Shown in pieces: positions 49,374-58,032 of a DNA stretch of 64,000 bases. The notes under the pieces were generated by a model. It was not told the origin of the DNA, made no database searches, and worked only from the letters and a program-made list of their open reading frames with translations. This DNA comes from Nocardioides sp. WS12 (GTDB lineage: Bacteria; Actinomycetota; Actinomycetes; Propionibacteriales; Nocardioidaceae), in assembly GCF_014108865.1 (NCBI RefSeq), contig NZ_CP053928.1, forward strand, positions 1,488,001 through 1,552,000. Direction: 5' to 3'. The first letter of the stretch is position 1; every line of letters starts with the position of its first letter. The position numbers and the translations under genes are program-made.

Positions 49374-52061
49374 GTGGGTGATCTGCTTCCCTTTGTCATC
49401 GCCGGTTTGGTGACGGGGTCGATCTACGGTCTGGCGGCGGTCGGTCTCGTGCTGACGTACAAGACGTCCGGGATCTTCAATTTCGCGCACGGCGCGATGG
49501 CGACAGTGAGCGCCTACGGCTTCTATTCGCTGTACGTCGACCAGGGGCTGCCGTGGTTCTGGTCGGCCCTGGTGTGCGTTCTCGTGCTCGGCCCGGTCAT
49601 GGGTGTCGTGCTCGAAGGTCTCACCCGGATGGTGTCGCGGGCGACGCTCGAGCTCCAGATCGCCGCCACCATCGGCGTGCTGCTGCTGGTCCAGGGCGGT
49701 GTGACGCTGTTGTACGGGCAGGTCGAAGTGCGCACCGTCCCGGTCTTCCTGTCGGACGCGACGTTCACCCTCGGCGGCACGGTCGTGCAATGGTCGGACG
49801 CGATCACCTTCGCGATCGCGGTCGTCGTGACCGCAGGACTCTCGCTCGGCCTCGGCCGGCTGCGCCGGGGTGTGGCGATGCGGGCGGTCGTGGATGACCC
49901 CGACCTCCTCGACCTGATGGGGACGAGTGCCGCGGCGACCCGACGGCTCGCCTGGGGTGTCGGCGCCGCCCTCGCTTCCCTGTCCGGCGTGCTGTTCGCC
50001 CCGCTCCTCCCGCTTGACCCGTTGCAGCTCACGCTGCTCGTCGTCCAGGCCTTCGGCGCCGCAGCGATCGGCCGCTTCACCAGCCTGCCCCTCACCTTCG
50101 GTGGCGGACTGCTGATCGGACTCGCCGCATCGCTGGCAACGCGTCACTTCACCGAGGGACTGTGGGCGGGCATCCCGGCCGCGATGCCGTTCCTCGCGCT
50201 CTTCCTCGTTCTCCTGCTGATGCCGCGACGTTTCCTGGCGACCCGCGAGCGGCCGGCAGCGCGCACGCGTCCGTCGTGGCGTGCACCCGCACCGCTGCAG
50301 GTCGTCCTCGGGATCGGCCTCGTCGGTTTCCTGGCGACGGTGCCGTCGTTCGCCGACATCCACCTGACCGACTGGACGGTGGCGCTGGCGATGACCATCG
50401 TCTTCCTGTCGCTGGGCCTGCTGGTGCGCACGTCCGGCCAGGCGTCCTTGTGCCACGTCGGCTTCACCGCCATCGGTGCCTCGGCGTTCGCCCGGTTCAC
50501 CGTTGACCAGGGCCTGCCCTGGTTCCTGGCCCTGTTCTTGGCCGGCCTGGTCGCCGTGCCGATCGGAGCCGTGCTGGCCATCCCCGCGATCCGGCTGAGT
50601 CCGCTCTATCTGGCACTGGCGACCTTCGGCTTCGGGATCGTGCTCCAGGTCATGTTCTACACACAGGACTTCATGTTCGGTGACACCGGCGCCGGACTGA
50701 CCGTCCCGCGTCCCTCCGTCTTCGGGGCGGAGGATGACGCCGGCTACTACCGGCTCGTGCTCGTGCTGACGGTGCTCGCAGCCCTGCTGGTGGTGGCGCT
50801 CAACAGGGGTCGGATGGGGCGTCTCCTGCGCGGTGTCGCGGAGTCGCCGACGGCGCTCGCCACCACGGGGGTCTCCCTCGAGGTGACGCGGGTGATGGTC
50901 TTCTGCCTGTCGGCGTTCCTCGCCGCCATCGGTGGCGCGTTGGCCGGCGGGGCCTCGACGAACGTGTCGGCCGACAGTTACCAGCCCCTGCTGTCGATCA
51001 CCTGGTTCGCCCTGATCGTCATCGTGGTCGGACACGAGCCGTGGTACGCCCTGCTCGCCGCAGCGGTGATGGTGCTGCTGCCGTCGTACAGCGGCGATCC
51101 CGAGATCGCCTTCCGGATGCAGGTCGCGTTCGGCGCGCTCGCGATCGTGGTGGCGGCCCTGACCGGCAAGCTCCAGGTGCCCCGGCCGCTCCGGGACTTC
51201 CTGGACCGCCTCACCTGGCGGCGTGCCACCGCCGTTTCCGCAACGGACGCACGCGACCAGGTCCGGCCGATGGCGTTGGAGACCGACGCCCTCACCGTGC
51301 GGTACGGCGGCGTGGTCGCCGTTGACGGGCTGACGTTGTCAGCCCCGACCGGCCGCATCACGGGACTGATCGGGCCCAACGGCGCGGGCAAGACGACGAC
51401 CTTCAACGCCTGCTCCGGACTCGCCCGGGCGAGCTCCGGCACGATTCGGGTGGATGAGCACGCGGCGACCCGCTGGTCGGTCGCCCGCCGCGCCCGGCGT
51501 GGACTGGGGCGGACCTTCCAGCGGATGGAGTTGTTCGACTCGCTGTCGGTGCGACAGAACGTCGCGATCGGCGCGGAGGGCGTCCTCGCTGGCGGCAACC
51601 CGCTGCGCCAGTTGTTCGCGTTCCCGGGGGAGAACAGCAAGGTCGCGGCAGCCACGCGGGATGCCCTGGAGTTGTGCGGGATCGCCGACCTGGCCGACCG
51701 TGCAGCCGGATCGCTGTCGACGGGCCAGCGCCGCCTCGTCGAGCTCGCGCGCTGCCTGGCCGGACCGTCCTCGATCCTGCTCCTCGACGAGCCGAGCTCC
51801 GGCCTCGATCACAGCGAGAGCCAGCGATTCGGCGAGATCCTGCGGTCGGTGGTCCGTGAGCGCGGCGTCGGCATCCTCATCGTCGAGCACGACATGGCGC
51901 TGGTGCTCGACATCTGCGACCACATCCACGTCCTGGACTTCGGGAAGCCCCTCTTCGAGGGCACGCCGGCAGAGGTCCAGGCCTCGCCGCTGGTGCAGGC
52001 CGCGTATCTCGGCACCGACCTCGGCGCCACCGATCTCGAGACCGCCAAGGCAGGTGCCTGA
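49374..52061 (+). CDS. fused ABC importer: LivH-like, LivM-like permeases and LivG-like ATPase
   Basis: 895-aa fusion of three proteins normally separate. Residues about 1-285 are a LivH-type permease (IAGLVTGSIYGLAAVGLVLTYKTSGIFNFAHGAM). Residues about 310-600 are a LivM-type permease (TIVFLSLGLLVRTSGQASLCHVGF; IRLSPLYLALATFGFGIVLQ). Residues about 635-880 are an ATPase with Walker A GPNGAGKTTT near 666, signature LSTGQRRLVELA and Walker B SILLLDEPSSGLD. It builds a hydrophobic amino-acid-type or aromatic-acid importer in the membrane. GTG 49374 has GGGAG upstream. The stop is coupled to the second ATPase (TGATG). In this setting the cargo is more likely an aromatic or alicyclic acid than leucine. 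Confidence 0.9.
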   Translation: MGDLLPFVIAGLVTGSIYGLAAVGLVLTYKTSGIFNFAHGAMATVSAYGFYSLYVDQGLPWFWSALVCVLVLGPVMGVVLEGLTRMVSRATLELQIAATIGVLLLVQGGVTLLYGQVEVRTVPVFLSDATFTLGGTVVQWSDAITFAIAVVVTAGLSLGLGRLRRGVAMRAVVDDPDLLDLMGTSAAATRRLAWGVGAALASLSGVLFAPLLPLDPLQLTLLVVQAFGAAAIGRFTSLPLTFGGGLLIGLAASLATRHFTEGLWAGIPAAMPFLALFLVLLLMPRRFLATRERPAARTRPSWRAPAPLQVVLGIGLVGFLATVPSFADIHLTDWTVALAMTIVFLSLGLLVRTSGQASLCHVGFTAIGASAFARFTVDQGLPWFLALFLAGLVAVPIGAVLAIPAIRLSPLYLALATFGFGIVLQVMFYTQDFMFGDTGAGLTVPRPSVFGAEDDAGYYRLVLVLTVLAALLVVALNRGRMGRLLRGVAESPTALATTGVSLEVTRVMVFCLSAFLAAIGGALAGGASTNVSADSYQPLLSITWFALIVIVVGHEPWYALLAAAVMVLLPSYSGDPEIAFRMQVAFGALAIVVAALTGKLQVPRPLRDFLDRLTWRRATAVSATDARDQVRPMALETDALTVRYGGVVAVDGLTLSAPTGRITGLIGPNGAGKTTTFNACSGLARASSGTIRVDEHAATRWSVARRARRGLGRTFQRMELFDSLSVRQNVAIGAEGVLAGGNPLRQLFAFPGENSKVAAATRDALELCGIADLADRAAGSLSTGQRRLVELARCLAGPSSILLLDEPSSGLDHSESQRFGEILRSVVRERGVGILIVEHDMALVLDICDHIHVLDFGKPLFEGTPAEVQASPLVQAAYLGTDLGATDLETAKAGA

Positions 52062-52774
52062 TGTCCGAACCCACTTTGCAGATAGAAGGCGTGCACGCCG
52101 GTTACCGGGGTGCACGTGTCCTCCACGACATCGACATCAGGGTCCCGGCCGGGACGGTGACCGCCCTGCTCGGACCGAACGGTGCCGGCAAGACGACCCT
52201 GCTCCGGGTCGCCGCCGGGCTGCTGCGCCCCTCGGCCGGGGTGCTCCGACTGGACGGTGCGGAGGTCACCCGCTGGAGCGCGTCCCGTCGGGCGCGCCAT
52301 GGTGTCTGCCTGATTCCCGAGGGCAGGGGAGTCTTCGGTGGCCTCACGGTGCGGGAGAACCTGCGGATGATGCTGCCCGCCCGTGGTCCGCGCGGGCGCG
52401 TCGACGACGTGCTCGATGTGTTCCCCGACCTGCGCAACCGGCTCGGTCAGACGGCCGGAAGCATGTCCGGCGGTCAGCAGCAGATGCTGGCGCTCGCCCG
52501 TGCCTGGCTGACCGGACCGAAGGTCGTCCTGCTGGACGAGGTGTCGATGGGCCTGGCTCCGCTGGTCGTCGACGAGATCTTCGTGGCGCTCGACGCGCTG
52601 CGATCCACCGGCGTCTCCCTGCTCCTGGTCGAGCAGTACGTCGACCGGGCGCTGGCCATGGCCGACACCGTGCACCTGCTCGACCGTGGCCGGATCGCCT
52701 TCGGCGGCCCGGCGTCCGAGATCGACCGGGACGGCCTGCTGGCCAGCTATCTCGGCGCCACGACCACTCCTTGA
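52061..52774 (+). CDS. LivF-like ABC transporter ATPase
   Basis: 237-aa stand-alone ATPase of the branched-chain amino acid type. Walker A is LLGPNGAGKTTLLR, the signature MSGGQQQMLALARAW and Walker B KVVLLDEVSMGLAP, with LVEQYVDRALAMAD as the switch His-lacking LivF-type ending. It would pair with the ATPase domain at the C-terminus of the preceding fusion to form the heterodimer. The ATG at 52061 overlaps the upstream stop. The substrate-binding lipoprotein gene follows 37 bases later. Confidence 0.92.
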   Translation: MSEPTLQIEGVHAGYRGARVLHDIDIRVPAGTVTALLGPNGAGKTTLLRVAAGLLRPSAGVLRLDGAEVTRWSASRRARHGVCLIPEGRGVFGGLTVRENLRMMLPARGPRGRVDDVLDVFPDLRNRLGQTAGSMSGGQQQMLALARAWLTGPKVVLLDEVSMGLAPLVVDEIFVALDALRSTGVSLLLVEQYVDRALAMADTVHLLDRGRIAFGGPASEIDRDGLLASYLGATTTP

Positions 52775-52811
52775 CCCACGTGTCCTCACCCCAACAGAAA
52801 GCAGAAAACTG

Positions 52812-54068
52812 ATGAAGAAACGACTGCTGCGCGCCGGCCTGATCGCCGCCGTGCTGGCCCTCCTGACGGCCCTTCTGGCCGCCTGTGGTTCGGATGGTTC
52901 CAAGGACGGAAAGCTCGAGGTGGAGTCGGGCGGCCTCACCGGTGAACCGATCCGGATCGGCACCCTGTGCAGTTGCACGGGCCCGCTCGCAGCGTCCCTG
53001 GGGCAGAGCCTCGACGTGATCAAGGCGTGGGCGAGCTTCACCAACGAGAACGGTGGCATCAACGGCCACCCGGTCGAGGTCATCGCCTACGACGACGGCC
53101 AGAACCCGGCCACCGGCCTCGCGAAGGCCAAGCAACTCGTCGAAAAGGACAAGGTCATTGCCATCGTCGGCACGATGAGCCTGGTGTCCGACCAGTGGGC
53201 GTCGTACGTCTCGAAGAAGGGCATCCCGGTCGTCGGCGGCCAGCCGGTCGACACGTCGTTCTTCACGGACCCGAACTTCTTCGCCTCCGGATCCACCCTG
53301 CCGCTGCTCCTGCTCGGCGAGGTGACCGTGGCGGCCAAGGCCGGCGCGAAGGAGCTCGGCCTCATGTACTGCTCCGAGACGCCCGTCTGTGCGCAGCTGC
53401 CGGCGATCGTGAAGCCGCTCGCCGCCCAGGCTGGCATGACGGTGGTCGAGGCGAAGGTGTCCCAGTCGGCGCCGAAGTACCTCGCCGAGTGCCAGTCCTT
53501 CAAGGACAAGGGCGTGGACGCGATGTTCAATGCGGTGAACTCCGACGTGGTCCCGCGCATCGCAGAGTCGTGCTCGCAGGCCGGCTTCAACCCGATCCAG
53601 GTCGCCTCGTCGACGACGACGCAGAAGAGCTGGACCACCGATGAGAACCTCGACGGGTCCCTGGTCGTTGCCACCAACGCTGTCTACACCGACGCGTCGG
53701 TGCCCGGCGTCAAGAACTTCCTCGACGGCCTGGCCGAGCACGCACCCAAGGTGCTTGAGAGCCCGCAGTTCAGCTTCCCGCTGATCTACCCGTGGGCCGG
53801 TGGCGAACTGTTCAAGGCCGCTGCCGAGGCTGGCAAGGTCACCCCGGCCTCGACTGGTGCGGACGTGGTCGCGGGCCTGCGCCTGCTCAAGGACGAGACG
53901 CTCGACGGCATCGCTCCGCCGCTGAACTTCCCTGAGGGGCAGCCGGGGTTCCCGCTGTGCTACTTCACCGCGAAGCTCACGGGCGGCGAGTTCAAGTCCG
54001 ATCCCGAGCAGACCTGCATCGACCAGGCAACCGCAACCGCCATGCTGACGGCGCTGCAGAAGGGCTGA
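52812..54068 (+). CDS. ABC importer substrate-binding lipoprotein
   Basis: 418-aa type 1 periplasmic-binding-fold protein (Leu/Ile/Val-binding family). The signal peptide is MKKRLLRAGLIAAVL followed by LLTALLAAC; C25 in LLAAC is the lipobox Cys for membrane anchoring. The mature part has PIRIGTLCSCTGPLAASLG, AYDDGQNPATGLAKAKQLV and a two-lobe pattern. Several extra cysteines (CSC, YCSETPVC, CQSF) suggest disulfides. The ATG at 52812 has CAGAAAGCAGAAAACTG upstream, a weak ribosome site. It captures the substrate for the fused importer encoded upstream. A strong terminator follows. Confidence 0.93.
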   Translation: MKKRLLRAGLIAAVLALLTALLAACGSDGSKDGKLEVESGGLTGEPIRIGTLCSCTGPLAASLGQSLDVIKAWASFTNENGGINGHPVEVIAYDDGQNPATGLAKAKQLVEKDKVIAIVGTMSLVSDQWASYVSKKGIPVVGGQPVDTSFFTDPNFFASGSTLPLLLLGEVTVAAKAGAKELGLMYCSETPVCAQLPAIVKPLAAQAGMTVVEAKVSQSAPKYLAECQSFKDKGVDAMFNAVNSDVVPRIAESCSQAGFNPIQVASSTTTQKSWTTDENLDGSLVVATNAVYTDASVPGVKNFLDGLAEHAPKVLESPQFSFPLIYPWAGGELFKAAAEAGKVTPASTGADVVAGLRLLKDETLDGIAPPLNFPEGQPGFPLCYFTAKLTGGEFKSDPEQTCIDQATATAMLTALQKG

Positions 54069-54083
54069 TCTCGCCCTGACCGC

Positions 54084-54126
54084 AGGAGGGGGTGGAGCGC
54101 ACTCGGGCGCTCCACCCCCTCCTTTC
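54084..54126 (+). terminator. strong rho-independent terminator
   Basis: Perfect 17-base arms AGGAGGGGGTGGAGCGC (54084-54100) and GCGCTCCACCCCCTCCT (54107-54123) around a 6-base loop, followed by TTTC. It ends the ABC importer operon and also separates it from the convergent TetR gene (stop 54151). Confidence 0.9.
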
Positions 54127-54150
54127 GTCGGTCCCCGTGCAGGAGCCTGA

Positions 54151-54789
54151 TCAGGCCCTGGGCGAGAGCGCGTTCTCCACGAACGACTGCGCGTTCGCCA
54201 CCACCCGGTCGATCGTGGCGCGGTTGGGCTGCCACCATTCGGCTGCCCAGTTGATGGTGCCCATCACGAGCATCTGAGCGAGGTACGGGTCGAGGTCCTC
54301 GCGAAGCTCGCCGGCAGCGTCGGCGGCCTTGAAGAGCTCGCGCCACACGGCGCCGTACTTCTTCTCCTCGGCGTCGTGGCGGTCCCGGATCGCGTCCGGG
54401 AGCTGGCCGGCATTGCGGATCGCGGCCGTGGTGTAGTCGGAGATCTCGAGCTCGTGACGCAGATGCGTCTCGACGCCGATCAGGATTCGCTCCATGCAGG
54501 TCGCGTCGGCGGACGCTGCGTCGAGGGCCTTGGTGAGGTACTCGCGCATCTCGGCGAGCCCGACCCACATGACCTCCTCGATGAGGTCGTCACGGGAGGG
54601 AAAGTAGTAGTAGATCGCCGGGGCCTGGAGTTCGGCGACCTCGGCGACGTCGCTGAGCCGCATGCCGGCGTACCCCTTGGCGCTCAGGACCTGCGCGGCT
54701 GCATCGAGGATCCGCACCCGGGTGCGTGCGGACTTCTTGTCGGTCCGCTTGACGGTTGTCGTCGCCGGACTCCCCGAAGTTTTCGCCAT
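54151..54789 (-). CDS. TetR-family transcriptional regulator
   Basis: 212-aa regulator. A basic N-terminus (VKRTDKKSARTRVRIL) leads into the helix-turn-helix (MRLSDVAEVAELQAPAIYYYFPSRDDLIEEV, about residues 42-72). The C-terminal domain contains WAAEWWQPNRATIDRVV, a pattern I associate with acyl-CoA-responsive TetR proteins, though this is only an impression. The ATG is at 54789; TAGAAT on the minus strand ends about 9 bases upstream, so the transcript may have almost no leader. It lies between the importer terminator and an acyl-CoA dehydrogenase gene on the same strand, whose stop is 51 bases away. Confidence 0.9.
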   Translation of the reverse strand: MAKTSGSPATTTVKRTDKKSARTRVRILDAAAQVLSAKGYAGMRLSDVAEVAELQAPAIYYYFPSRDDLIEEVMWVGLAEMREYLTKALDAASADATCMERILIGVETHLRHELEISDYTTAAIRNAGQLPDAIRDRHDAEEKKYGAVWRELFKAADAAGELREDLDPYLAQMLVMGTINWAAEWWQPNRATIDRVVANAQSFVENALSPRA

Positions 54790-54840
54790 GGCTGGATTCT
54801 AATCGCGCTTCACAGGTTCACATGCGGCGACCCGCGCGGG

Positions 54841-55998
54841 TCAGCGTCCGAGTCCGCCGCGCTTGACGAGTTGGGCCGCGATCACGTTGCGCTGGATCTC
54901 GTTGGTGCCCTCGCCGACGATCATCAGCGGTGCGTCGCGGAAGTAGCGCTCGACGTCGTACTCCGTGGAGTAGCCGTAGCCACCATGGATGCGTACGGCG
55001 TCCAGTGCGATCTCCATGGCGATCTCGGAGGCGTAGAGCTTGGCCATGCCGGCCTCCATGTCGCAGCGTTCGCCGGCGTCGTACTTCTCGGCGGCGAACA
55101 GGACGAGCTGGCGCGCAGCAGTGAGCTTGGTGGCCATGTTGGCCAGGTAGTTGCCGATCGACTGGTGCTTCCAGATCGGCTTGCCCATGGATTCGCGGGT
55201 CTGGGAGTAGGCGAGCGCGTCGTCGAACGCAGCCTGGCCGACGCCGAGGGCGCGGGACGCGACCTGCAGGCGACCGGTCTCCAGTCCGCGCATCATCTGC
55301 GCGAAGCCCTTGCCCTCCACGCCTCCGAGAAGAGTGTCGACGGGGGTGCGGTAGTCGTCGAAGGAGAGCTCACAGGCCTCGACGCCCTTGTAGCCGAGCT
55401 TCGGCAGGTCGCGGGAGACGGTGAGGCCGGGGCCGTGCTCCACCAGCAGGATCGAGATGCCCTTGTGGCGGGGCTCGGCCTTCGGGTCGGTCTTGCACAG
55501 CAGGGCGATCAGGCCCGAGCGGCGGGCGTTGCTGATCCACGTCTTGGAGCCCTTGACGACGTACTCGTCGCCGTCGAGGCGCGCCACGGTCGTCATCGCC
55601 TGGAGGTCCGAGCCGCCCCCCGGTTCGGTGAGCGCCATGGTGGCGCGCAGTTCGCCGGTGGCCATCCGGGGGAGGTAGCGCTGCTTCTGCTCCTCCGTGC
55701 CGAACTGCAGGATCAGCTTTGAGACGACGGTGTGGCCGCCCATGGCTCCCGCAAGGCTCATCCAGCCGCGGGCGAGCTCGGTGGTGACCTCGACGTAGCA
55801 GGGCATCGAGACCGCGACGTCGCCGTACGGCTCGGGGATCGCGAGCCCGAAGACGCCGAGCTGCTTCATCTGCTCGATCCACTTCTCCGGGTACTCGTTG
55901 GCGTGCTCGAGTTCGGCCACCTTGCCGCGCACGTCCCGGTCGATCCAGTCGCGCACGAGGGCGACGACTTCCTGCTCTTCCGATGACAGCTTGGCCAT
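54841..55998 (-). CDS. acyl-CoA dehydrogenase
   Basis: 385-aa flavoprotein with a full set of family motifs: MALTEPGGGSDLQAM, VKGSKTWISNAR, RIHGGYGYSTEYDVERYFRDAP and the catalytic Glu in MIVGEGTNEIQRNVIA. It oxidises an acyl-CoA to the 2-enoyl-CoA. I chose ATG 55998 (MAKLSSEEQ), preceded by GGAGGAAG; an in-frame ATG at 56040 overlaps motif A and is less likely. It diverges from the CitE-like gene across that motif. Of the three dehydrogenases in the window it is the only one with the canonical EGT catalytic segment. Confidence 0.92.
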   Translation of the reverse strand: MAKLSSEEQEVVALVRDWIDRDVRGKVAELEHANEYPEKWIEQMKQLGVFGLAIPEPYGDVAVSMPCYVEVTTELARGWMSLAGAMGGHTVVSKLILQFGTEEQKQRYLPRMATGELRATMALTEPGGGSDLQAMTTVARLDGDEYVVKGSKTWISNARRSGLIALLCKTDPKAEPRHKGISILLVEHGPGLTVSRDLPKLGYKGVEACELSFDDYRTPVDTLLGGVEGKGFAQMMRGLETGRLQVASRALGVGQAAFDDALAYSQTRESMGKPIWKHQSIGNYLANMATKLTAARQLVLFAAEKYDAGERCDMEAGMAKLYASEIAMEIALDAVRIHGGYGYSTEYDVERYFRDAPLMIVGEGTNEIQRNVIAAQLVKRGGLGR

Positions 55999-56039
55999 GA
56001 TGGGGTCTTCCTCCGGGACTCGTTGCTTGCCGAACGTCA

Positions 56040-56055
56040 TTTAATGTAGATTAAA
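56040..56055. promoter_or_regulatory. motif A palindrome, leaderless promoter
   Basis: TTTAATGTAGATTAAA, the best-conserved copy, with perfect TTTAAT/ATTAAA arms. Its TAGATT (56047-56052) ends 6 bases before the ATG at 56059, the spacing for a leaderless transcript of the CitE-like gene. The divergent acyl-CoA dehydrogenase starts 42 bases away. Confidence 0.72.
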
Positions 56056-56058
56056 AGA

Positions 56059-56937
56059 ATGTCCGTGGTCAACGTCGCGCATGTCACCCGCCGCTCCGCC
56101 CTCTGCGTTCCGGCCGGTGACGACCGCAAACTCACCAAGGCGCTGGAGTCCGGCGCCGACGAGGTCGTCGTCGACCTCGAGGACGCCGTTGCGTACGACG
56201 ACAAGGATCGCGCCCGCGCACAACTTGCCGCCTTCGTCTGGCCCGCCGGGGGGCCGCACGTCGCCGTGCGGGTCAACGCGGTCGGGACTCCCTGGTGCCA
56301 CCGCGACCTGGAGGTTGCCGCCTCGATTCCCCGCGTGACGTCGGTCGTGCTGCCCAAGGTGGAGTCGCGAGCCGACATCGGTTTCGTCGAGCGCCTCCTT
56401 GCTGGTCTCGAGGCCGAAGTCGGCCGCGCCGACGCGGTCGGCGTGCAGGCCCTCGTCGAGACCGCCGCGGGCGTCGTTGCCCTGGCCGACATCGTCTCGG
56501 ACGTCCGGCGGCTGAGCGCGGTCATCGTCGGCTACGCCGACCTCGCCGCGTCGCTGGGCCGTGCCCGCGACCTCGAACCCGCCGCTTGGCGGGCGATCCA
56601 GGACGCGATCGTGCTGCACTCACGGGCCGCACGGGTGGCCGCGATCGACGGTCCGTTCCTCGGTGTCGCCGACGACGAGCCGTTCCGTGGCTCCGTCGCG
56701 GATGCCGTGGCGCTCGGCTTCGACGCCAAGTGGGTGATCCACCCGCGGCAGGTCGCCGGGGTCAACGGCGGCTTCACGCCGTCCGAGGACGAGGTCGACC
56801 ACGCCCGGCGCGTGCTGTCGACCCTTGAAGACGTGGCCACGGCCGGCCGGGGGGCGGCCGTGGTCGACGGAGCACTGGTGGACGAGGCAATGGCCCGAGC
56901 CGCGCGTCAGGTCCTGGCCAAGGTGGCCGGCGGATGA
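56059..56937 (+). CDS. CitE-like HpcH/HpaI-family acyl-CoA lyase
   Basis: 292-aa TIM-barrel lyase. The sequence has RRSALCVPAGDDRKLTKAL, the metal-binding VVVDLEDAVAYDDKDRAR, SVVLPKVESRADIGFVE and the Glu in VQALVETAAGVVAL, all citrate-lyase-beta-like hallmarks. Stand-alone CitE proteins cleave or form malyl-CoA, methylmalyl-CoA or citramalyl-CoA. The gene is coupled (ATGA) to a double-hotdog hydratase, the combination expected for (methyl)malyl-CoA and mesaconyl-CoA or itaconyl-CoA interconversion. Translation is probably leaderless. It may process a branched C4-C5 end product of the pathway. Confidence 0.88.
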   Translation: MSVVNVAHVTRRSALCVPAGDDRKLTKALESGADEVVVDLEDAVAYDDKDRARAQLAAFVWPAGGPHVAVRVNAVGTPWCHRDLEVAASIPRVTSVVLPKVESRADIGFVERLLAGLEAEVGRADAVGVQALVETAAGVVALADIVSDVRRLSAVIVGYADLAASLGRARDLEPAAWRAIQDAIVLHSRAARVAAIDGPFLGVADDEPFRGSVADAVALGFDAKWVIHPRQVAGVNGGFTPSEDEVDHARRVLSTLEDVATAGRGAAVVDGALVDEAMARAARQVLAKVAGG

Positions 56938-57911
56938 GCGTGACGCAGGTCGGGGGACCGTACTTCGACGAGCTCGAGATCGGACAGGTCTTCGACGCCG
57001 CGCCCGGTTGCACGCTGACCGAGGGGCGCGCCGCGCAGCACCAGTCGATCGTGGGGGATCGGTGGCGCCTGGCGCTCGACGACCACCTCGCCCGTTCCGT
57101 CGCCGGTGGCGTGGTGGCTGGACCGAGCTTCGTCACCAACACCGCGATCGGCCAGACCACGCTGGTCACCCAGCGGGTTCGCGCCAACCTCTTCTACCGT
57201 CGCTTCGCGCTGCTGCGGCAGCCCCTGATCGGCGACACCCTGCGCACCACGACCACGGTGGTCGGGCTGCGCGAGAACGCCCGGCGGGAAGGTCGTCCGC
57301 CGACCGGCCTCGCTGCGCTGCACATGCAGACCGTCGACCAGGAGGGGCGTGCGGTCATCGACTTCTTCCGCTGCGCGATGCTCCCGCTGAGCCCGGGCGC
57401 CGCACCGACCGGACGGGCTGACGACCTCGATGCGATCGGTGCGGACCTGCCTCCGATCGACCCGGCCGCGCTCATTCCGCCGTGGGACCGGGCAGCGTTC
57501 GTCGCGGGCCGAACGGTCGGCGTACTCCCGGAAGCCGGGGAGGTGTTCGAGGTCGCCACGGGCGACGTCGTCTCCAGTGCTCCCGAGCTCGCCCGGCTCA
57601 CTCTCAATGTCGCCGCTGTGCACCATGACCGGTTCGCCGGCGGGGGGCAGCGGCTGGTCTACGGCGGCCACACCATCGCGATCGCTGCTTCCCAGTTGAC
57701 CCGGGCCTTGCCCGACCTGGCGACAATCCTCGCGTGGGATTCCTGTGATCACACAGGACCGGTCCACGAGGGTGACACCCTCACCACCCGGTTCACGGTC
57801 GCGAAGGTGACGCCGGTTGCTGGCTGGCAGGTCCTCGACTTGCGCGCCGAGGTCACCGCCGATGGCGAGCGCCCCGTGTTGGACTGGCGGTTCTCGGCGC
57901 TCGCTCCCTGA
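56934..57911 (+). CDS. double-hotdog MaoC-type hydratase (mesaconyl-CoA-hydratase-like)
   Basis: 325-aa protein with two hotdog domains. N-terminal YFDELEIGQVFDAAPGCTLTE starts the first. There the usual hydratase motif with catalytic His is degenerate (IVGDRWRLALDD). The second domain has TLNVAAVHHDRF followed by YGGHTIAIAASQL and appears to retain an N-x(3)-VH-x-D active site. This arrangement, length and the adjacent CitE-like gene fit mesaconyl-CoA or related methyl-branched dicarboxyl-CoA hydratases. The ATG at 56934 overlaps the lyase stop. A long palindrome follows the stop. Confidence 0.84.
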   Translation: MSVTQVGGPYFDELEIGQVFDAAPGCTLTEGRAAQHQSIVGDRWRLALDDHLARSVAGGVVAGPSFVTNTAIGQTTLVTQRVRANLFYRRFALLRQPLIGDTLRTTTTVVGLRENARREGRPPTGLAALHMQTVDQEGRAVIDFFRCAMLPLSPGAAPTGRADDLDAIGADLPPIDPAALIPPWDRAAFVAGRTVGVLPEAGEVFEVATGDVVSSAPELARLTLNVAAVHHDRFAGGGQRLVYGGHTIAIAASQLTRALPDLATILAWDSCDHTGPVHEGDTLTTRFTVAKVTPVAGWQVLDLRAEVTADGERPVLDWRFSALAP

Positions 57912-57918
57912 GCGGGGC

Positions 57919-58012
57919 GCGGGTTCATCAAGGGATGTCGGCGAGTGCGCGCTTCCCATGGTGAGCAACCACCGGGGAGTGGCAACTCGGCTACATACCT
58001 TGATGAACCCGC
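57919..58012. repeat. 94-base imperfect palindrome between convergent genes
   Basis: Outer arms GCGGGTTCATCAAGG (57919-57933) and CCTTGATGAACCCGC (57998-58012) are perfect. Inward, ATGTCGGCGAGTGC pairs with GCAACTCGGCTACAT with few mismatches, and the centre can fold further. It occupies nearly all of the gap between the hydratase stop (57911) and the SDR stop (58033). It could be a bidirectional terminator, a miniature inverted-repeat element or a structured RNA. There is no coding sequence in it. Confidence 0.8.
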
Positions 58013-58032
58013 AGCAGCGCGCAAGCGAAGCA

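Noticed and set aside
49293..51035. 580-codon minus-strand frame opposite the fused importer, rich in His, Gln and Arg
   Set aside because: Composition is the complement of membrane-protein codons (CTG/GTC/GCC); not a real gene.
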